From Euleptes europaea (taxonomy: Eukaryota > Chordata > Lepidosauria > Squamata > Sphaerodactylidae): DNA of 64,000 bases. Below, one piece after another: positions 54,411 to 64,000 of the stretch (position 1 is its first letter; each line of letters starts with the position of its first letter). The stretch is from the NCBI RefSeq assembly GCF_029931775.1, contig NC_079318.1, forward strand, positions 75,737,614-75,801,613. The letters are read 5' to 3'. The notes beneath the pieces are model-generated. The model did no database searches, had not been told where the DNA came from, and saw only the letters and a list, made by a program, of their open reading frames with translations. A program made the position numbers and the translations under genes.

Positions 54411-56087
54411 TCTATATCTTCTATATACATACTGGCTAATTTATACAATATGGACACCCTGTGTCATGTGCAACAGTCAGACATGAGATGCAGGTTCTCC
54501 TCCATTATTGGACATAAGGTACCTAATGTAGATTACAACTGCAAAACCTGTGGAGAAGGAGCATCCGCTTTTGTCCCCTCATCATTTTCTTGACCTCAAA
54601 CAGTTCGGGGGGGGGGGGCTCTATTTGGTCTGCTAGGAAAATCCACATAGATTGAAAGAGGGGCTGATTTTGGAATGAATGAAGAAGGAGAAGTGACAGG
54701 ATTTGACAAGAACCAGGATGTGGCCCCCTAGACTTATTACATGTCAGAGATACCATCATATCCACTTTTCCTGAGATATTCAAGTTTGGGCCATATTTAG
54801 CTCCTTCCTTCCCTTCTCACAGGATCATTTCACACATTACAATTTGGCTTTAGCACTGTAGGGAGGTCAATTACAGCTGCATGGCAGATGTGCCTGCATG
54901 ATGCACACATTTGCTAACATCATTGCCACATTAATGTTTTTAGTTGTATACTTGAAGTATCTGAAGTATAACTTCTAAAAAGTACCCTGTTGAGTGGCCC
55001 ACCTCTTGGCTGTAGCCATTTCTTTTTCTTCATCATCATTATTGCCAAAATCACTCTTCTATTCACTTTTAAGATCATCATAGAAAACATTCCCTGTCCT
55101 TCTCAGTGAGGCTGAAGATAGCAGGGCTGTCTGTGATGGAATTAGCACCTGAGAATTTTCCTCCTCAGGTGGTGGCCCTTCAGAATATAATTGAGGCATT
55201 GCATGTTTGAATGCTGCCCCAGCATTGAAAGTAGGCCAGCAGGGAGAAGAATCTGCTGCATTCCTTTTTCTTGACACCCTAACTTTTCACAGGCACGGAG
55301 GACTTTTCTGTTTAATGTGAATGAGCCTGCAGTCCTGCAATATGTCACCTGTACGCTGGTGCAGTCCATTCTTGGAGGATTATGCCTGAATGCTTCTATC
55401 AGTCCTAAGTGTGTGTTTCAGGTTTCAGGTGTTGTTTGGGAACGCTACAGTGCTTACGCTCTGGGGAAACAGGACCTGTGTTAAGATATGTCAGTTATGG
55501 TATTTTGTTTTCCTGTAACCTTGTATATCTTTCATGTGTACCCTGGATAATAACAGGACAGAGAGGTTATACATGATGTATAAACAGTAGTGCTCTTTCA
55601 GTTGCATAGTTGTTCTTGCATATGAGAGACTCTTAGATCATTTTCATAATTATTAAAAACTATCAGGAAGAACATGCTTCATCTGCTTCTTTTTTATGTT
55701 TTGTTACACTGTTACAGAAGATTATAAAGAAATGGCAGTGTTGCTAATGCCTGTGGGATTATCACAACATGCAGACCTAGGACCAAATTATGGTATTGGG
55801 GCCAAACCAGACTTGACCCTGGTCTTCCACAGTTTTTTAAATGCTAATTTGGTGACCTAGTGTAGCTGCTTTGAAGATGGGGAAGGATCAGTGGGGGGAA
55901 GAGGATGTTTAACCCTTTCAACTTATGCCTCTTGTACAATTTTAAATGTCTCTTTCAAGTTCCTCATTCAGGCTCTTGAACCCAAATACTTTCCTGCAAG
56001 AGTCAATTGCTGTTTCTAGAATACTGTTAAAGCATTAAACACCAAAATTTAATATTAATCCTTGAATCTAACATGCATCTTCTGCAG

Positions 56088-56190
56088 AAAAGGAATGGCA
56101 TTTGCACCCCCCAAAAACCTGGAGGGTCCCAAGATGCAAACCAAGATGAGTGCATGGACCCCCCTGAATCATCAGCTCATGAATGATAAG
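56088..56190 (+). CDS. FBXO16: FBXO16 start-codon exon
   Basis: The acceptor TTCTGCAG is followed by 7 UTR bases and ATG at 56095. It encodes [20 protein letters not shown] then [12 protein letters not shown], ends before GTAAGT and is in phase 0. Confidence 0.93.
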
Positions 56191-57021
56191 GTAAGTACCA
56201 TACAGTTGTAAAAGAATGGGCTATAGTGTCATTCTGCTCCCTTGCAGGTGCAGCCTCCTTGTTCTCAGTTGGGCAAAATGCCCCATTTAAAAATTTAAAA
56301 AGCCTCCAAAAGGCATTTTAAAACCTTTTGGGCGGCTGGGAAACAGCTTTGGAGGTGCCACAGTGACACCTCGGCCACGCCGTCCCTGGCTGCCGAAAGG
56401 TCAGGAATGCACAGTAGATTAGAATTAAAGCAAAAAGAAAAAGATTTAAGAGAGAAATGTTTTATAAGAAATTTTTCTGTTAATCAAAAGTAGAGGAAAA
56501 CAACATTAAGATGTACTGTGAAAGTAATGCAGTGTAACTTGGTATAGAAGTGAATGATTAGAAATGTATGTATTAAGTTCTGTATATGCTTCTTAAACTT
56601 CTTAATTTTATCTTTATGTATTAATATTAATACATTTATTTTAAATTTTAGAGATAATAAAAATAATAAATTGAGTGGGTAGGTTCCTGACTGAGGAAAC
56701 AAAATAGAAATTGCGAAATATCTTTCATAGTTATCTCGAATCCAGTGAGAGTCTTTCCTTTTGCAGCTATTCAGGAGAGAATATTTCAGAATGTCAGAAC
56801 CCCAATTAGAAATCATTTTTTTCCTAGTTTTAAATCTGCGAAAATTGTTTTCTGTCTCCAGCTCATGGAATAGTCTTTGACTGTGCTGCGAATGAAAACC
56901 CAAATAGGAGAAAAGATGCAGGGTGACCGGCGACAACTTTATTGTCCTGGTCAGCCCCTATGCGTTTAGCTATTAAAGCTTCTTCAGGGGGACGAAACTT
57001 TAATAGTGAAACACGTAGGGG

Positions 57022-57066
<45 letters not shown>

Positions 57067-60000
57067 GTGCCGTCAAGTCGCAGCTGACTCATGGCGACCC
57101 CTTTTTTGGGGGTTTTCACGGCAAGAGACTAACAGAGATGGTTTGCCAGTGCCTTCCTCTGCACAGCAACCCTGGTATTCCTTGGTGGTCTCCCATCCAA
57201 ATACTAACCAGGGCTGACCCTGCTTAGCTTCCGAGATCTGATGAGATCAGGCTAGCCTGGGCCATCCAGGTCAGGGCTGTACATGACTATAAAGCTGTCA
57301 CAAGTCATCCTGCATCTTTTTTTTCTTTTTGGGTTTGCTGACACGTTGCTTGGTGTACCCCCATTTTTCTTCTCTTATGCTGTGAACATCCTTAACGTTC
57401 ATCGAACAAATATGAAATGTTACCTCCTCTCCTTTGCAGAGCCTATAAAATTGCAGTGGCTGAGTGATCTCAGCTTGCTGTCCTGCTGCCCCTCTCTGCA
57501 GGTGCTCGGAGGGGAAGGCGATGCAGTGCCCTTGGCCTCTTAAGCATGCACGCCAGCAACAGGTCCTTATGAAAAGCAGCGAGAAATTATACGCCGTCTG
57601 TGTAGGAGCTCAGAGCCCAGCAGGCTGAGCTCTCTAACCCACCCGAGGGTCCCAATCCACGTGTTGAAGACTTCTCTGAATAACCTTTGGCAAACCCCGA
57701 GCCCACTTTCACCCAAAGGGATAAAAGTCTGAACCTGTTGTACTGAAAAGAAACCTTGGGCTGTCTATACCGGCATCTGGTTATTTCGTAAGGGATTAAC
57801 TTACATGTGCTTTGTTTCCTAATTGAAGAGTGCTGTGACAAGTGGGGCTCCAGGTGGACTCATAAGAGCTTGGAAAGCAAACATGGTATATTTCTGTGAT
57901 CAAAGCCCCTGAGCCTGGCTTTGAGCAATGCAAACAACTCCCTTGCTTTCCCTCTTAAAGTACCTGAACCAAAAACGTGATCCTTGGGCCATTTATCATT
58001 CCTTGTAACAAAGAAGATTGTGAATCGCCACCACAACAGAGGCAGCAGGCTGGCACTGGCGATGGCTCATTCAGACAAGTGTCTCAAGAACACACGGGGG
58101 TGGGGGAGAAAGCCCATTAAAGCATTTAGATTTAGTGTTCCACTTCCCCCCACAAAGGCAAGAGGCATAATCATAGGCTGCGTTGAGTCATTTGCGGCTG
58201 GCAGCACTCTTCTAGAAAAAGGAAAAAGAAGAAATTGTTCTGCACCGATCTGTTAGGGACAACCAGGTGAAAGACAATGATGCCATCTAAAATTACATCA
58301 GTTGTAATGTTCTGCTTCTTCAACAAACATAATGCCACACTGCATTTCAAGTTAACATTCTTAACTGGGGCGTTCCCTAGCTTTGAACCAAGACCCTTTC
58401 CTTGCTTTTCTACAGACATTGTTGTGATTTTGTGGGTAGAGATGAACTTTTCTCTCTCCTGTGTGTGTGTAAAGTGCTGTCAAGTCGCAGCCGACTTATA
58501 GCGACCCCTTATGGGGCTTTCAAGGCAAGAGACTAACAGAGGTGGTTTGCCTGTGCCTTCCTCTGCATAGCATCCCTGGTATTCCTTGGTGGTCTCCCAT
58601 CCAAATATTAACCAGGGTTGACCCTGTTTAGCTTCTGAGATCTGATGAGATCAGGCTATACCATGCTGCCTTCCCTCCCTTTCCCTCTCTGATAACACTG
58701 GAACTCAAAACCACCCAGAGAAGGAAATTCAGAAAAGACAACGAGGCTTTCCCAGCAAATAATACATATGCGGAGTTTGCTGCTACTCCATGTGGTGATG
58801 GCTGCTGCCTAAAATGTCTTTAAAAGGAGAAGTCAACAAAATCATGAAAGAGAGGTCTATCAGCTGCCACTAGCCATGATCACTAAATTAAACCTCCAGG
58901 TTCAGAGGCAGTATGCCAGATGCTGGGAGCCAATAACAGGGAAGGGTTTTTGCCTGCTTGTAGTCTTTCCGGGAGTATCTGGCAGGCCATGCTTGGCAAT
59001 CAAAATACTAAATAGGTGCATTCTAGTTGTAATAAAGCAGAGCTCTTCTTGTACGTTTTATCATGTGGGATCCCTTTGCAAGCTGATGAGTGCTGAGGAG
59101 AAAAGTCACCTTGTTATGGGCCCTCCGTACGCACCAAAGATGGTTGTATGAATGGATCTTAAGACTGACCAAGCAAGGCCTTATGTTGAGGAACCGAACA
59201 TTCCAAAGGCAGGTAATTATCCACATAGCAAATTGCTGCTCCAGTCTAGCCTGTAACTGTTTGTTGAGTCATTTCTTAATGTCCTATTTTCTTCCTTATT
59301 GTGTGTGTCCTTTACAGGTATTTGAAGAAAGAAGAGCCCTGCTGGGGAAATGGGTAATATTTTCTCTCTTAATTGAGCCCCAGATCTTTGTGGGTTTCCA
59401 TACATATTGACAGATGAGCAGACTATTGAGAAATCTCCTATATGATGGGTGCATGTGCCAAGATTCAAAATCATGGGTTAGGTCAATTTGAGTAGGTGCA
59501 TACACACTATTACATCATTCCCCAGCTATGAGCTTCCTAAGAGATCTGGCTGGTCACTTTTGGAAAGACAATCTGGACTATACGGACCTTTGTTCCAGCA
59601 AGGGAGCTCTTATGTCTATAAAAGGAATTAACCACAATAGCTAAATGGAACTTCCATGACCAGACACAGCATACTCTGAATACTAGGTGCCAGCGACAAC
59701 CAAGAGAGAGCTATTAGCTTCATGCCTTGCTTGTAAGCTTCTTAGAGGCTTCTTGCTGGCTTGTGTTGGAGACAGAATGTTGGAATAGATTGTTATCTGA
59801 TTTGTGTATTTTTAGTAACCAGGGAACCAAACATAGAGGGTCCCATGTATTCTGTGCTTTGATGTTTCCAAATATTTAGATTCAGGGAAAAGTCATTTGC
59901 TTAAGACTATCCTCCTGCCACAAAAGCTGCAGCTCACCTTTTCCCCTTTCTCCTGCCACCCCAGTTTGATAAATGGACCGATGTCCAGAGGCGAAGAGTC

Positions 60001-63000
60001 CTGACGGATCTGTTAGAGCGCTGCTCTCTGCCACAGCTGAAGTTCTGTGTCAAGCAGCTGCATGATCGTGTCCCAGCTGAAGCGCTGGATTTCACTACAA
60101 AGCTTCCCAAGGCATTGTCACTGTACATCTTTTCTTTCCTGGACCCTCGGAGCCTCTGTCGATGCGCCCAGGTAAAACTCAGCAGGCCTGAAGTTGACAT
60201 GGGGAAGGAGTAAGCACAGAGAGACGAAGCAACTGGCTATGTTTAGTCTAGACAAAAGCAATTTAAAGGGGATATGATGTCTTCAGATACGGGAGTTTAG
60301 GTAGAACAAGACTTGTCCATCAAGGCAAAAAGCAATGGCTTCCGTTAGATCGACACAATCTTTCTGATAGGAACTTATCCAATGAAAGAAATCCACTGGT
60401 GAACTGCTCTTCCAGTTGGGAATTTCTTCCATTGGACAGCTTCCAATTGGGAAAGACTGTGTTACAGAGTTCCACATCTATGGAGTTGGTGTGGGGCAGG
60501 GAGAGGCATTACTAAGTAAGCCACTGGACATCTTCCAGCTCCATGACACCAACCGATGCAGAAGATCAGTTCACGCATGTGGTGACATCACTGTATTTCT
60601 GCCACACAAACATCCTCAAAATTGTTTTTGCATTGTGGGTGAACCAGAAGTACACACATGCCCATACAGTTGCCTTTATTGCAAGTACAGAATCCCTCCT
60701 TGGGGTTGCCATGATCACAGGAATCACAGCAACTGCTTGTAACTGAATATGTGAGTGTTTCCATTTTAGCTATTGTTTTATCCCTATGAGTATACATAAG
60801 CGTGAGCCCAAAGACTTGCATGTATGCATTTTGAGGCAGATTTTCAGTCTAGATTATGTGCTCGAGGTGTTTGCTACAATAGTGTCCTCGAATAATAATG
60901 GTGGTGTTTGGTATTCACAGGTGAGCTGGCACTGGAAATACTTGACGGAGCTGGATCAACTGTGGATGCCAAAATGCCTGCGTTTTGGGTGGTTTATCAA
61001 CTTCTCTCCAACCCCATTTGAGCAAGGAATCTGGAAGAGACATTACATTGAAATGGCAAAAGAGTTCCTTGTTACCAGGCCTACGGTATCCATGTAATCC
61101 TTGAAAGAAAATTGTGGAAGTTAAGCCAAAAGCTTCTAGCCTAGCTTTATAATCTGATATTCTAATTTTCCGTACGCTGGGGGGTTTCTGATGTGGAGAT
61201 CATTCAGACTTGCAGAACCTCCCATTGGCATTCTGAAGCAGTCTAGTCTTAGGAAGCTGCAACACCTGCTTTCCCTAAAAGTTTTAGGGTGGGCCTATGG
61301 TTCGGATAGAGCATCTGCTTGGCATGCAGAAGGTTCCAGGTTCAGACCCCAGGTTCTCCAGTTAAAAGGGTCAGGTAGGAGGTGATATGAAAGTCCCCAA
61401 TCTGGGAACCGAGAGCTGCTGCCAGTCAGAGTAGAAAATACTGACCTTGTTATGAGATGGTCTGATAGAATACAGGGCAGTTGCATGTGTTTGCATTTGC
61501 TGTCAAGGTACCCAGCTAAAAGTTCCTTGCGGACATGATACTCAGCAGTGAACAAGTGAACACATGAAGCTGCCTTATACTGAATCAGAACCTTGGTGCA
61601 TCAAAGTCAGTATTGTCTACTGAGATGGGCAGCGGCTCTCCAGGGTCTCAGGCAGAGTCTTTCACATCACCTACTTGCCTAGTCCCTTTAACTGGAGATG
61701 CCGGGGACTGAACCTGGGACCTTCTGCATGCTGAGCAGATGCTCTACCACTGAGCCACGGCCCCTCCCTTATTGTAATATCTTTATAGAAGTCTATGGTG
61801 GTCACTCGGACCCAACTGTGAGGAGGCATTACCTTAAATAGTCACATAGAGATTTAAAACCTCCTTGACTGAATTAAAGGAATGCATAAAGCACTAAATC
61901 ACAGTGCTGATTGATAATTGAATACTCCTTTAAAATAATCAATCTTTGTAAGGCCCAACTCTCAATCTCTGAAAGATATTGAGGTTTATGTATTTCTTTG
62001 TTCCAGCTTCAAAGTGAAACCTTGTCTTTCCTAGTCAATAAACGGCCAAGTTAAGTTTCAAAGCTTCCAACCTAGAGGTTTGCCAAAAAAGGTGAAAACA
62101 GATTTCACTGAATTCCCAATTTGAGAGATTCGGGAGTTACAGGGTGGGATCAGCTTATATAGAAGCTGTTACATAGGCCAACACACAACTTTACTAAATC
62201 TTCTGATTTGTGCTCTCTTAAGGTGAAATATGTTGCTGTTGTGAGCACGGTATAATAGACGCTGTTTTCACAATGGGATTTTTTTTCCTGGGCATTCAGT
62301 CAACTGTGTGGCAGTTGTTCTTTGTGCTGAGAGCTAGTTTGGCAAAAGATCAACCTTTCAGAACTAATTCTAGCAATAAACAATACATCTCTTCATTATA
62401 GGTGGAATGTTCCTTCACGGCTACAGAAAGGAAAAGTAACTTCTGTAAGCAAGGTGCAGTCAAGCCTTGCATGTCAAGGATATAAATCCCATAGATGAAC
62501 TGCATAGCGTATTTGATTAATACTTCATTCCATTGCAACGTGGCCACATGTGTAATCCTTTGTAGACTTCTGGTTGCTCCATCTCAAAAAGGTGCAGAAA
62601 AGAACAGCCAAAAATGATGCAGGGGTTGGAGCAGTTTCCAAGAAATAATGCTAAAGTGTTTGGGTCTTTTTCGTTAAGAATAAAGACAACTACGGAGGGA
62701 TATGATAAAACATTATAAAGTTATGCATGGCATGGCAAAAATAATATTTTTAAAATAACATTAGAACTTGAAGTTACCCAATGTAGTTAATTTCACTACA
62801 AAGCATTAGCAGGGCTCACGTTTTTATGAGCTGCCTAGTGGATATGGCAACTCTTAATTCCTAAAACTCATGGTGCCAAGTAGCTAGTCTCCTTGCTTTC
62901 GCGGAGTGCCTGGTAGGTTGTCCAAAACAGCAACAAAGAGCAATTAGCTTTGTTACCCTCTGGAGGGTTGCTGCACTGTCCCGCGATTTTTCTGGCCAGG

Positions 63001-63332
63001 GGTGAACTCACTGTGGTGGCCAGCAGGAAAACGATTTGTCACAGCCGAGGAACTAGGGAGGTTCTACAGCAGCTCGGGCTTTGTTATTCCTACCAGCCTT
63101 TTCTCCTTTAGACCATCCCAAAACACGACTTTGTGGTGGTTGATGTTCAGCCAGTGGCTAAAGAGACCCCCGAGGCGAGACCGTCCTTGTCCACAATCCT
63201 GCAATTAGGGAAGAAGTTGGAGAAGGACAAAAGAGGGCTCCCTCCATGGCGTTCTTCAGATAAGCATCCGATGGACATCATCAGATTCAATTACTTGGAC
63301 AACTATGATCCTATTGAGCAAGCGAGGCAAGC
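56095..63332 (+). CDS. FBXO16: F-box protein 16, five of the coding exons
   Basis: A substrate adaptor for SCF (Skp1-Cul1-F-box) ubiquitin ligases. Coding exons are 56095-56190, 59318-59353, 59965-60171, 60921-61085 and 63112-63332, all with GT/AG sites and matching phases. They give 241 full codons plus two bases; human FBXO16 has 292 residues, so the C-terminal exon (basic tail) lies past the window. The F-box spans about residues 89-135 ([20 protein letters not shown] then [18 protein letters not shown]). Conserved tail words are [18 protein letters not shown] and [20 protein letters not shown]. The start fits the human start, apart from one Met less. No stop or frameshift was seen. Confidence 0.95.
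57022..57062 (+). repeat. (GT)n microsatellite at SINE tail
   Basis: About 20 GT units. It adjoins the 3' end of the 5S-derived SINE that runs in reverse from 57280, so it is probably the grown CA tail of that SINE. Confidence 0.85.
57063..57280 (-). repeat. 5S rRNA-derived SINE
   Basis: The minus strand starts with a 5S-like part. On the plus strand this reads CTCCCATCCAAATACTAACC, CCTGCTTAGCTTCCGAGATC and TGATGAGATCAGGCTAG, matching the antisense of vertebrate 5S rRNA including its internal promoter region. The 3' part ends AAGTGCCGTCAAGTCGCAGC (plus-strand reading). Confidence 0.88.
58470..58668 (-). repeat. 5S rRNA-derived SINE
   Basis: Same family and same (reverse) orientation as the copy at 57063: GTAAAGTGCTGTCAAGTCGC, CTCCCATCCAAATATTAACC, TGTTTAGCTTCTGAGATCTG. 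It has a short GT tail before it. Confidence 0.85.
59318..59353 (+). CDS. FBXO16: FBXO16 micro-exon, 12 codons
   Basis: 36 nt between TTTACAG and GTAATA, encoding [12 protein letters not shown], identical to human by recall. Phase 0 on both sides. Confidence 0.93.
59965..60171 (+). CDS. FBXO16: FBXO16 exon with start of the F-box
   Basis: Between CCCCAG and GTAAAA. Encodes [20 protein letters not shown] then [20 protein letters not shown] and [12 protein letters not shown]. 69 codons, phase 0. Confidence 0.95.
60353..60463. repeat. Fold-back hairpin, about 48 bp arms
   Basis: The left arm ACACAATCTTTCTGATAGGA then TCCAATGAAAGAAATCCACTGG (60353-60398) pairs with the right arm CCAGTTGGGAATTTCTTCC then ATTGGACAGC and GAAAGACTGTGT (60411-60463), with mismatches. 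The loop is about 12 bases. It lies between FBXO16 exons 3 and 4. Family unknown. Confidence 0.65.
60921..61085 (+). CDS. FBXO16: FBXO16 exon with end of the F-box
   Basis: Between TTCACAG and GTATCC. Encodes [20 protein letters not shown] then [20 protein letters not shown] and [15 protein letters not shown]. 55 codons, phase 0. The donor GTATCC is weaker than the others. Confidence 0.94.
61290..61495 (+). repeat. tRNA-type SINE, second family, plus copy
   Basis: GGTTCGGATAGAGCATCTGC, TTGGCATGCAGAAGGTTCC, AGGTTCAGACCCC (B-box), CTCCAGTTAAAAGGGTCAGG, GCTGCTGCCAGTCAGAGTAG, then GCAGTTGCATGTGTT. Forms an inverted pair with the next entry. Confidence 0.85.
61561..61768 (-). repeat. tRNA-type SINE, second family, minus copy
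   Basis: Reverse complement of the family: CACATGAAGCTGCCTTATAC, CTCTCCAGGGTCTCAGGCAG, CTTTAACTGGAGATGCCGGG, GACTGAACCTGGGACCTTCT, GCTCTACCACTGAGCCACGG. Full length, 65 bases from the plus copy. Confidence 0.88.
61769..63111 (+). other. FBXO16: FBXO16 intron before exon 5, distal part
   Basis: Intronic. A CR1 remnant lies at 62565-62765. The rest shows no gene or clear repeat. Confidence 0.6.
62565..62765 (+). mobile_element. CR1-type LINE remnant
   Basis: CTGGTTGCTCCATCTCAAAA, AGGTGCAGAAAAGAACAGCC and GATGCAGGGGTTGGAGCAGT, with TGATAAAACATTATAAAGTT. This corresponds to the CR1 coding stretch seen at 39760-39915 in the larger copy, heavily diverged. Confidence 0.7.
63112..63332 (+). CDS. 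FBXO16: FBXO16 exon 5
   Basis: Between CTTTAG and GTAAGA. Encodes [20 protein letters not shown] then [20 protein letters not shown] and [12 protein letters not shown], ending with two bases of the next codon. The middle part is less conserved against human than the WRSSDKHP block. The next exon lies beyond 64000. Confidence 0.93.
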
Positions 63333-64000
63333 GTAAGACATACCATGACATCTGTCTTCTTTCTTTTGCCAAGCTGGATTATTAACAGAATGGGGCAAGG
63401 GGCAACAATGTCTCATTCATCCCCAAAACAGCAGCGGTGTAGTCGTCTGCTTTGGTTCAAAGCAGTTCCCAAATTTGCAGAATGGGGAAGGCAGTCATCT
63501 GGACTGGTCCTTGCCTTCATAATTGGTGGTAGAACCAAGGTTAGGATCCTGTTGGCAGAACCCCCTCTGTTTTGTTCTTGTTATTCCCTCCTCCATTGAA
63601 TACTCCCAACAAATCAGTCAGATTAATCTGACAAAGAGGGACTGGCCCAAGGTCACCCAGCAAACTTCATGGCAGAGAACAGGGATCTGAACCTGGTTCT
63701 GACTCCAGCATGGATTCACTCCCTTCCCTCTCATGCTATAGGTATCCTTTTGGCTTTTTACAACCATTTTTAAAAATGCTACTGGTATATCAATCTATTT
63801 AAATGTTTGTTTAGTGCTTTTTAAAAGCCATTTTAAAAAAATCTTAAAACATTGTTTTGGTTGAGGCAAGGGAGGGTTTTTTGTGACTGGCTGGCTTTTG
63901 TGACAGTCAGCACAGTGCACAACCCAGCCCAATGGGGAAGTGCAAGGAAAGTGGCTGACAACAGGGCCAGCCAATCAGCACTCTGCACAGCCAGGTTCTT
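63333..64000 (+). other. FBXO16: FBXO16 intron, runs off the window
   Basis: Start of the intron before the last coding exon. A minus-strand Sauria-type SINE piece lies at 63638-63715 (AAGGTCACCCAGCAAACTTC and GGGATCTGAACCTGGTTC). Otherwise nothing is seen. Confidence 0.6.

Larger units (their letters stand above)
49790..56087 (+). other. FBXO16: FBXO16 first intron
   Basis: Intron between the candidate UTR exon and the start-codon exon. It holds the listed SINE, hairpins and palindrome. A polypyrimidine tract (about 53640-53750, mixed C and T) lies before a LINE-3'-end-like stretch (53820-54010). The remaining DNA shows no gene. Confidence 0.5.

Noticed and set aside
57180-57260. 5S rRNA gene
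   Set aside because: The 5S-like part is fused to a SINE body with a GT tail and differs from a full 5S gene; it is a SINE head.
61290-61360. tRNA gene
   Set aside because: A- and B-box-like words are present, but no cloverleaf with an anticodon stem could be drawn, and the SINE body follows. The same applies to the other SINE heads.

Overview
The window is vertebrate nuclear DNA, most likely from a squamate reptile and possibly a gecko. The reasons are the Sauria-type tRNA SINEs, a 5S-rRNA-derived SINE, CR1 and L2 LINEs, a DIRS retrotransposon, and two host genes whose proteins match the human orthologues closely by eye. The species is an inference.

Two protein genes diverge from one CpG-rich promoter near 49.0-49.75 kb. 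To the left, on the minus strand, lies the complete coding region of FZD3 (Frizzled-3): six coding exons between 41405 (start) and 6859 (stop). They sum to 2001 nt, or 666 codons plus stop, the same length as human FZD3, with consensus splice sites and matching phases. To the right, on the plus strand, lies FBXO16: five coding exons from 56095 to 63332, with the last exon beyond the window. This head-to-head pair also exists in human. FZD3 is a Wnt/planar-polarity receptor. FBXO16 is an F-box substrate adaptor. They share a promoter, not a known pathway.

The rest is introns and flanks crowded with transposons. 1-6.86 kb: FZD3 3' UTR and downstream DNA with three SINEs. 12.6-18.3 kb: a whole-looking DIRS element in an FZD3 intron, with inverted terminal repeats and an internal complementary region. 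22.7, 37.7 and 48.5 kb: three copies of a fold-back retroelement with 11-14 bp target duplications; the 22.7 kb copy carries what reads as a complete hammerhead ribozyme core. 28.1-36.3 kb: three non-autonomous hAT transposons with different ends, each with a perfect 8 bp target duplication and a GC-rich interior. Two of them share a 93-94 bp module that recurs beside the promoter and as a long palindrome at 53.3 kb. 34.4-43.3 kb: L2 and CR1 LINE remains. The FBXO16 introns hold 5S SINEs, an inverted SINE pair and a fold-back hairpin.

The observations most worth following are the hammerhead-bearing fold-back family and the 94 bp module shared by unrelated hAT elements. Repeat boundaries were read by eye and are good to roughly 5-20 bases unless target duplications fix them.
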